This document shows positions 55,869-64,000 of a DNA stretch of 64,000 bases, piece by piece. Origin of the DNA: Euclidia mi (taxonomy: Eukaryota > Arthropoda > Insecta > Lepidoptera > Erebidae); NCBI GenBank assembly GCA_944739405.2, contig OX123186.2:16919552-16983551 (forward strand), written 5' to 3'. The notes under the pieces were generated by a model that ran no database searches, was not told the origin of the DNA, and worked only from the letters and a program-made list of their open reading frames with translations. The first letter of the stretch is position 1. Each line of letters opens with the position of its first letter. Position numbers and translations under genes: made by a program.

Positions 55869-56371
55869 AGTTGCAATTCGGAGATGGGCTGCAGACTACA
55901 AACTGCAACCGCAAACTGCAAGCGACATCACTAGTTTCTATGAATCTCTATGAAATTGATTCCAAGCGCGGCAACGCTGCGGCCTACAGTCGCGGCGCGC
56001 CGCGTGCGGTCGCGGCACGCAGCGACCGCACGCTTCAGCGCCAGTCATATCGCGAACTGCAGACAGTTCACACGTACAAAAATGTCGACATTTTCAGAGG
56101 ATGATGAAGGAAAATAAATTAACGTTGTTGCTGGTCATCCTGTCATTTATGACACATCCAATCCAAATTATCGCAATAATTTGGTAAAAGATAATGTGTG
56201 GAAAGCAATAGGAAAGGATTTGGATTGGTTCTATAACTCGTGCAGTCGCGGCATGCCGCTGCACTTGGAATATAAGCAACCGCGACCGCAGGCAGCACTA
56301 CGGTCGACCAGAGCCGCTAGCCGCAGTGTCGCCTGCGGTTGCAGTCTGCAGCCCATCTCGGAATTGCACCT
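55869..56371 (+). mobile_element. PIF/Harbinger-type element, internally deleted, with MADF remnant
   Basis: TAA duplicates at 55866-55868 and 56372-56374. Terminal inverted repeats share TGCAATTCSGAGATGGGCTG, CAGACT and CTGCAACCGC, roughly 40 bp. Inside, the frame from ATG 56082 reads MSTFSEDDEGK, one stop, then INVVAGHPVIYDTSNPNYRN and NLVKDNVWKAIGKDLDW, the N-terminal half of a MADF DNA-binding domain. Harbinger elements encode a transposase plus a separate Myb/MADF-like protein; only this start survives, and the transposase is gone. TAA/TTA target duplications are typical of the superfamily. Confidence 0.8.
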
Positions 56372-56374
56372 TAA

Positions 56375-58121
56375 GTATAAAGGACATTGTACTAAAGTGT
56401 TAACAATCTGTTTCGCCCGGGGCAAGTTCATAATTAATTTTAAAATATTTCACAGAGTAACGCGCGTACTAAACTGTACTGGTGTATCGTGAGTAGGGTC
56501 CATCCATCAACCATCAACGCTACGTAGAAGTCCTGTTACGTGGCGCAGTTCATAATTTATGACTTAATGATATGACGCTGCATGACAAATAACTGCTATG
56601 CCTCATGTGCTGCTTAGGGTTTGGTAAGTGTGATACATATGTAAGGGCAACAACAGAGTATAGTAGTAGATATAAAGAGTTTGGCGGAACCAATAAGAAG
56701 AGTAGCCGCATCTTATCTTTGAAGATTTTAAGTCTTACACGTCTCGTCATCTAAGAGCTTGTTATTGTAGTTGAGATTGGCAAGGTTGAGTCTTTTGTTT
56801 TTAAAATAACGTCCGTACCAGGACTAAATCATCCTTTTACACAGATCACTGAATCAATGGGTACCAAGTACACCTACATAATTAAATACGAAATAATATA
56901 ATTTGATGAAACCCAAAAAATACTGTACTGTAGTTACAAGGTAGCGAAGTCACTATTTAAAACACCATGTCATCCGTGCAGTCTATTATTTTACTATGAC
57001 GGTGTAATAAATACTTACACGATTGTATATTATTATTGTAACGTCAACAAAAAATTCAAACTATTTAATAAACAGACAAGTGCTTGGCAATCCAGAACAT
57101 GTCAAAAATATTCCTTCGTCTTAAAAATATATAAACGAAAACACAAGTTGACACATAATAAATTGACTCTGTTAAATATATTTCGTCACGATCCCACAGA
57201 GTCCACCCTACACATTCTAATAACCCGATCCTAAGCTACCAACATAGTGTACACACAATTCTTATCAAAACCCCTAGAGGACTAAGCTTTATGACGTAGC
57301 CTACACTAAATCCCAGAGCGCATTAATTTTCTACTACAGTTTCACATTTCATAAGTACATCATGGTCACCCCAATCCGGTTTTAAATGAACTACAGGCGG
57401 GTAGCAAAATAAAATAGGTCTGGTCGCCTATTGTCTGACTTAATGTACTGTTTACCGACTGTATAGTGTAGGGGTTGAAGTGTGACGGAAAGAAAACAGC
57501 ACGTTGTTTGTAAGACAACCGGAAAATTGATTTAGGATCAATTTTGTTTTAGATATTTTCGAAGCTTGTATGGTTTGGCATAAAAATGATTAATGAAATG
57601 TTGACTACGTTAGTACGCACAGGAAAAAGAGACAGAGAGAAAGTGATAACAAAATGATTCGATGAAGAGTATTCTTGCTTAATAAACGTAAGAACAAAAG
57701 TAAAATAATGAAGTAAAGGGCGGTGAGAAAAAGGAACCTGGCGGCGTCGCGGCAAAATATGGTAACCGCGATTCGTTTGAGCCCGCCACTACGTGATGTC
57801 GACGCACACCGCAGTAGTTGTAGAGGGTAAGTTTCAGAATGTCTGCAGGGGAAAGTTACGTACACTACCTCTGCCTACCCCAAGTGGCAGAGGATGAGCC
57901 TGCAATTATACATGATATTATGATACCCAAAAAAATATAAAAAAGCTATCCAATTATACATATTCACAACTTTATATGATCTTGGGTAACCTAATTTCTT
58001 GTAGTGCTGATACATCTAAGCATTAACTTATCATTGATTACGATCTTTTGCGAACGCTCTAATCAGCAAAAACGTCAAAGCAAGTCAATTTACTCGCCAT
58101 AACGTTCGCATGAATGGTCGC
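56375..58121. other. no recognised gene; possible SINE-B tail at 57866
   Basis: 57866-57905 (CCTCTGCCTACCCC, AGAGGATGAGC) resembles a SINE-B 3' end and also folds (CCTCTGCC/GGCAGAGG). Nothing else was recognised. Confidence 0.45.
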
Positions 58122-58124
58122 TAA

Positions 58125-58420
58125 GGGCGGTTACAAAATAGCGGTTTTATACCCGTGTATAAACTGGTTTTTGGAAGCGCATCCAGGCGCGTATAGGCGC
58201 GCCTTTTGGCACACGCTCAACTCGTACGAGCGTTGACGCGCGTCTAAGCTCGTAAAAGCGCTATACTGACACGATATCACTACAGTTTCTAGCGAACACG
58301 CTGAATATTGCCCGTTTACGCGAGTCCGGTTTTTCGTAGCGCATAATGAAGCGCGCGTGTAAGCGCGTATGCTGAAACAACCATATACGCGCAGAAAAAT
58401 ACGCTAATCTGAAACCACCC
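58125..58420. mobile_element. Harbinger-like MITE, 296 bp
   Basis: TAA flanks it (58122-58124, 58421-58423). Ends are GGGCGGTTACAAAATAGCG and the inverse of GGGTGGTTTCAGATTAGCG (15 of 19 match). The interior is CGCG-rich (GGCGCGTATAGGCGCGCC, AAGCGCGCGTGTAAGCGCG), unlike the flanks. Confidence 0.82.
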
Positions 58421-58649
58421 TAAAACACACTCGTTTGTTTTTCTATTTTGTAATATTCGCAAAAATGCTCATTACAGGTGAATACTCAAATGTATCAGCA
58501 CCATTACCGATAATTTTTGAAGCCATCATTGAAACAATACCTCCCTCTTTATACAGATTACCATTTGTTTACCAACTGAGCTATACAAGGAAAGTATTCA
58601 AAAGACAGACAACGTTTACGATGAAACTGCAATTTGATTTACATAGAAC

Positions 58650-58860
58650 AGTTTAAACTCAAACTCAAAATCATTTATTCATTTAGGTCACAAAGTGACG
58701 CTTATGAACGTTAAAGATTAAAGTTAATTACTAGATGATTCTACATTTACATTTACTGCCACGTTCGCAATGCAATAGGTAGAACCACGAGAAAGAACGG
58801 GCAATAAAACTCGTGGCCACTCTTTTTAACTGCCAGTATAAGTCTTTTACATGTTTTATT
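58650..58860 (-). repeat. LINE 3' end with GAGTTT-type tail
   Basis: AAACTCAAACTCAAAATCAT at 58654 is the inverse of a GAGTTTGAGTTT tail, followed inward by TTATTCATTTAGGTCACAAA. It could belong to the LINE at 59284-61613 or to a separate truncated one. Confidence 0.55.
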
Positions 58861-59283
58861 TGTAAGGAGCTGCAACTGTTTCACATTGTGAGTTATCTAC
58901 TATTGCAAAAGTTAATAGTTGTTGATATCATACTCAAGCAATCAATTATGTTCATTTAGTAAGCCTCCCAAAGTGAATATGGTGAAACAGGAGCATCCAC
59001 TTACGTCTTTTGATGTAAGCAACTCGCGAACATGACTGTTCTGATTTATGGTGGAACAGTATGTTCCGAAAACTATTGGTATATGAACCTGCAGCAATTT
59101 ACAATCTATTAGTTAGCAGTTCATGACTACGAGTTACCCTCACCTTACAAATCCGATAAATTATAATAAAAAGAGTAGAACAAGAATGCAAATGTAGTAT
59201 AAAAGAGAATACGGTAATTAACTAAACTATAAAACTGCCTATTGACCTAATAATAAAAAGAAATTGACCTAATAAAATAATAT

Positions 59284-61613
59284 TTATTTCCAAGCGTACC
59301 TGTCGTCAAGATACTCATTTAAACTATAATATGCCTTTAGTAAAAGATTATTTTTAACAATTGTCTGAAACGACCTTAAAGGCAAGTCTAAAATATTACT
59401 AGGTATTTATACATTCTTATACTAAGCCCAATAAAAGAGCTATGTGTTTTGTGTAAACGGAAATATGGTACACATAATTTGTGCCTGTTCCTAGTATTAA
59501 TATTGTGTATGTCACTATTCATTTTGTAAGAATTTATATGTAGTCGTACATGCATAACACTGGCATAAATATATTGTGATGCTACAGTAAGAATACCCAT
59601 ATTTTTATTTTTTTCTTTAAGTGAGACACTTGTCTTTAACTGGTAAATGGCCCTTACTGCCCGTTTTTGTAATATAAAAATATTTTTGATGTCAGCGGGC
59701 CTACCCCATAATAATATGCCATATGACATAACACTATGAAAATAGCTAAAATAAACCAATCTAGCCGTATCGACATCAGTCAACCTACGAACCTTCTTAA
59801 TAGCATAAGCAGCTGAGCTAAGTTTCCCTGAGAGATATGTAACGTGCGCACCCCACTGTAATTTCGAATCAAGTGTTATTCCTAGAAATAATGTAGATTC
59901 AGATGTTTCTAGAACATCGTCATTTAGAGCTATACTAGGACCAAGGTTTCTGACATTAGGCAGAGCAAACTTAATACATTTTGTTTTTTTGGCGTTCAGT
60001 ACTAGATTGTTTACATTAAACCATTTAGTTACTTGAATGAGCGCACTGTTTATTTCGTTAAAATGTTCCTTATTTCTATCTACTTTGAATATCAAAGAAG
60101 TATCGTCAGCAAACAGTACAACGTCACAAATCTTTTTCAAGTAAAAAGGTAAATCGTTTATGTAAACAAGAAAGGCCCTAGGATGCTGCTTTGCGGTACT
60201 CCTAAATCAACAGGTAAGCCACTGGATTTTGAGCCGTTTATTTCAACACATTGGATTCTGTCACTTAAGTATGACTTAATGACTTCCAATGCTTTAGTCT
60301 GTACGCCGTAATGTTTAAGTTTACATAAGAGCGTTTCATGGCAGACACAATCGAATGCTTTCGAAAGGTCGCAAAACACACCAATAGCATTTTGGGCTTT
60401 CTCCCATGCACTGAATATGTGTTTAAGTAACGCTACTCCTGCATCTGTTGTCGAGTGACCCTTTGTAAATCCATATTGCTCACTATGAAGGAGGCTGTTT
60501 AGATTAAAATGTCTAAGTAATTGCTTGAGTATGATTTTGTCAAAAATCTTACTAAAGGCAGGTAGTATCGATATTGGCCTATAATTACTAGGATCAGTCT
60601 TACTGCCGGATTTGAAAAGAGGTATTATCCTACTGTGTTTCATAAGATCGGGAAAAACACCTGATTCAATACACTTATTAAATAAGTTGCTTAAATAAGG
60701 AGCTACTACATCAATTATACTTTTTAAAACCTTAACAGAAATGCCCCAGAGATCACCTGTATTCTTAGACTCTAGAGATTGAAAAGTACTTATAATGTCG
60801 GTAGAATTAATGCAATGGAACTTAAATAATACATCACATTTTTCTACACTAGATTCTAATAGGTTTTCTGCGACTATAGCTGATGATTTTAATTCTCTAG
60901 TAGTAGTAATCGGTATGCTAGCAAAGAATTTATTAAATGTCTGTGCGACTTCTTTGTCATTATGAATTAATCTGTCACTATCAAATAAACTAAAACTATT
61001 ACCTCTTAGTGTTGTCTTACCTGTTGCTTCATTAATAGCTCGCCAGGTTGCCTTAATTTTATTCGAGGATTGTTCAATTTTGTTCCTAACGAATAATGCC
61101 TTAGCTGTATTGCACACTCTTTTAAATATCTTGGAATAATTCCTAACATACTCAGTGAAGTTCGAATCAGAATTGTATCTCTTCATACCGTACAACTCGT
61201 ACATCTTTGCTCTGCTTTTGTAAATACCTGCAGTAGCCCACTCACTAAAAGCTCGAGATTCCTTAACTATTTTCGCCTTAGTCCTAAAAGTATTCTGACA
61301 TTCCTTGTTAACTACATTCAATAAATTATTGAAATTTTCATTTGGCGAATCAATCTCCATTAAATCAGGACTCATAGCATTCATTCCAATCAAAATTTTA
61401 TTCCGGAATTCATTAAACTTATGCCTAGGTAATGGCCTAACTAACACTTTCTGTATGATGCTATCACTATAATACGGAAACCTTGCTAATTGACCACAGT
61501 GATCCGAAGTCAATTCAGAACTAACTAATTTATTCGAAACTGTACAATTACTAAATATATTGTCAAGACAGGTGGATGATGTTGCTGTAATCCTAGTTCA
61601 AGGAACAAATTTT
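59284..61613 (-). pseudogene. Jockey-like LINE, RT portion (minus copy)
   Basis: Coding from 61600 downward: SSTCLDNIFSN and SELTSDHCGQLARFPYY (end of endonuclease), linker MYELYGMKRYNS, RT motifs PSNYRPISILPAFSKIFDKI, FTKGHSTTDA, CDLSKAFDCV, LGVPQSSILGPFLF (S for the usual G), then after a one-base frameshift near 60155 VVLFADDTSL. The C-terminal part has FLGITLDSKLQWG and ILLWG; after a shift near 59400, NILDLPLRSFQTIVKN and YYSLNEYLDDRYAWK, stop at 59284. A frameshift in the endonuclease near 61590 is shared with the plus copy. The copy is 5'-truncated at 61613, where the inverted partner begins. Confidence 0.88.
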
Positions 61614-64000
61614 GTTATCCAGGGTCTTCGTTTACAAATCTAATTAATACATTAAATACAACAATATTTGATAGGCAGTCTACAATAATTATCACATATG
61701 GTGATAGCCCAACGGTGACTAAAAAGGATATATTTAATTTGACAGAAGTTATGTTATCGCTTCATAGCAAATTTGAATGCAAGTTTATAACTCTTGCTTT
61801 GCCTTATTCTTATAGCTTAAATAAAACAATGAATGAGCTCAACTTGTGCTTATACAATTTGACATGGCAATATAAAGATTTTATTTTATTATTTGACATA
61901 AATAATTTTATTAGTAATTTTACATGGACCAAAGATACTATGTATCTGCCACTATTTTATAGAAGACAAGTTGCTAAATTATTAGTATTTAATTTACAAA
62001 ATGACACAGGTACATGTAGGGTATCCAAGAATTTATCTTCTGTAAATAGTTCCTATCTCAATAATTCTTCTATTGAATATATTGACACAAGTTCTTTAAA
62101 CTTAAGACTAGGACAAAGGGTAGACAAATTCAACTGAATATAGCACATCAAAACATACAAGGTCTATCTGGCAAGGATTTAGAATTAAGTTTATATTTAG
62201 AAAATCATAGTATACAAGTTATGTGTATTACAGAACACTGGCTAAAAGAGTACCAAATTAGATTCTTAAATAACTCGCAATACACGGTACACAGTGCCTT
62301 CTCTAGGAAACACGCTATTCATGGTGGATCCTTGATTATTGTTTCAAATAGCTTAACATGTAAAGAACGGAAAGACATAGCAAGTTTGTCTATAGAACGC
62401 ACTGTGGAACTGTCATGTGTAGAACTTGAGCAGCATATTATCATATGTGTATATCGTCCACCGTTAAGTAATTTTAGCTTGTTTGAATCAGTTATTGAAG
62501 ATGCAATTACTAAAATTAGGAGCAATAAGAAAGGTATTATAGTTTGTGGTGATTTTAATGTAAATATTCTTGATCATTCAGTAATGTCTAGTAGATTTTT
62601 AAATCTATTTAAATCATTTAATTTAAAAAATTTGTTCCTTGAACTAGGATTACAGCAACATCATCCACCTGTCTTGACAATATATTTAGTAATTGTACAG
62701 TTTCGAATAAATTAGTTAGTTCTGAATTGACTTCGGATCACTGTGGTCAATTAGCAAGGTTTCCGTATTATAGTGATAGCATCATACAGAAAGTGTTAGT
62801 TAGGCCATTACCTAGGCATAAGTTTAATGAATTCCGGAATAAAATTTTGATTGGAATGAATGCTATGAGTCCTGATTTAATGGAGATTGATTCGCCAAAT
62901 GAAAATTTCAATAATTTATTTAATGTAGTTAACAAGGAATTTCAGAATACTTTTAGGACTAAGGCGAAAATAGTTAAGGAATCTCGAGCTTTTAGTGAGT
63001 GGGCTACTGCAGGTATTTACAAAAGCAGAGCAAAGATGTACGAGTTGTACGGTATGAAGAGATACAATTCTGATTCGAACTTCACTGAGTATGTTAGGAA
63101 TTATTCCAAGATATTTAAAAGAGTGTGCAATACAGCTAAGGCATTATTCGTTAGGAACAAAATTGAACAATCCTCGAATAACATTAAGGCAACCTGGCGA
63201 GCTATTAATGAAGCAACAGGTAAGACAACACTAAGAGGTAATAGTTTTAGTTTATTTGATAGTGACAGATTAATTCATAATGACAAAGAAGTCGCACAGA
63301 CATTTAATAAATTCTTTGCTAGCATACCGATTACTACTACTAGAGAATTAAAATCATCAGCTATAGTCGCAGAAAACCTATTAGAATCTAGTGTAGAAAA
63401 ATGTGATGTATAATTTAAGTTCCATTGCATTAATTCTACCGACATTATAAGTACTTTTCAATCTCTAGAGTCTAAGAATACAGGTGATCTCTGGGGCATT
63501 TCTGTTAAGGTTTTAAAAAGTATAATTGATGTAGTAGCTCCTTATTTAAGCAACTTATTTAATAAGTGTATTGAATCAGGTGTTTTTCCCGATCTTATGA
63601 AACACAGTAGGATAATACCTCTTTTCAAATCCGGCAGTAAGACTGATCCTAGTAATTATAGGCCAATATCGATACTACCTGCCTTTAGTAAGATTTTTGA
63701 CAAAATCATACTCAAGCAATTACTTAGACATTTTAATCTAAACAGCCTCCTTCATAGTGAGCAATATGGATTTACAAAGGGTCACTCGACAACAGATGCA
63801 GGAGTAGCGTTACTTAAACACATATTCAGTGCATGGGAGAAAGCCCAAAATGCTATTGGTGTGTTTTGCGACCTTTCGAAAGCATTCGATTGTGTCTGCC
63901 ATGAAACGCTCTTATGTAAACTTAAACATTACGGCGTACAGACTAAAGCATTGGAAGTCATTAAGTCATACTTAAGTGACAGAATCCAATGTGTTGAAAT
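61614..64000 (+). pseudogene. Jockey-like LINE, ORF1 end, endonuclease and RT (plus copy, runs off window)
   Basis: 61660-62137 looks like an ORF1 C-terminus, perhaps an SGNH-esterase-like fold (IIITYGDSP, FITLALPYSYSLNKTMNELN). From about 62120 an APE endonuclease follows: LNIAHQNIQGLSG, CITEHWL, IICVYRPPLSNFSLF and IVCGDFNVN. The frame shifts at LFLEL (62645), exactly as in the minus copy, before SSTCLDNIF and SDHCG. RT begins at 62727 with the same residues as the minus copy; a private stop (TAA) lies at 63411. From 62626 to the window end it mirrors 61613-60237. The copy continues beyond 64000. Confidence 0.88.

Noticed and set aside
59284..64000. Ordinary twin-priming inversion as a settled explanation
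   Set aside because: The overlap between the inverted parts is at least 1.37 kb, much longer than expected, so it is listed only as one option.

Overview
This window is eukaryotic, AT-rich, intron-bearing DNA that looks like a moth or butterfly (Lepidoptera). The grounds are two families of tRNA-derived SINEs, many short A|TC...CTAG|T Helitrons, TTAA- and TAA-flanked DNA transposons, Jockey-like and other non-LTR retrotransposons, and a host papain-family protease gene with long repeat-filled introns. No bacterial operon, rRNA gene, intact tRNA gene or CRISPR array is visible. Family labels used here are local: SINE-A (head with TAGCCTAGTGG), SINE-B (head with GTCCAGCGGATAG), rep-C (retroposon with a GATGAT-type tail), rep-D (GGCAAACGAGCAG / ATCGCCTGATGG motif) and rep-E (GGGTTCCGTA ends with internal units of about 370 bp).

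Layout. 1-8.7 kb: SINE-A copies, then one minus-strand non-LTR retrotransposon of the R2-like type (zinc finger, reverse transcriptase, CCHC plus restriction-like endonuclease). It is cut in two by a 3.67-kb TTAA-flanked DNA transposon (2833-6501). A second copy of that transposon lies inverted at 14413-18232. 8.7-26.4 kb: SINEs, Helitrons, foldbacks and a textbook hAT-type MITE (25904-26351) with an 8-bp target duplication. 26.6-42.0 kb: the only convincing host gene, a five-exon minus-strand C1A cysteine protease (26643-41954). All exon joins keep frame with GT/AG introns. The catalytic Gln, Cys, His and Asn are present, but the long inhibitory prodomain expected of cathepsin L/F relatives is missing. 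Its introns hold a Jockey/CR1-like LINE, a LINE tail, SINE-A, several Helitrons, a minisatellite array and rep-E.

42-58 kb: rep-C, rep-E, a decayed Helentron-type element (Pif1-like helicase plus an endonuclease C-terminus), SINEs, an internally deleted PIF/Harbinger element that still carries part of a MADF-domain gene, and a Harbinger-like MITE. 58.6-64 kb: one Jockey-like LINE present twice head-to-head, with arms of at least 1.37 kb that share the same frameshift; the plus copy runs off the window.

The only gene product that looks functional is the secreted cysteine protease. The other recognisable coding sequences are frameshifted, truncated or interrupted mobile-element genes. The most informative structures are the nested insertions, because several leave empty sites that can be checked by eye inside this same window. 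Long stretches with no recognisable feature are listed as such.
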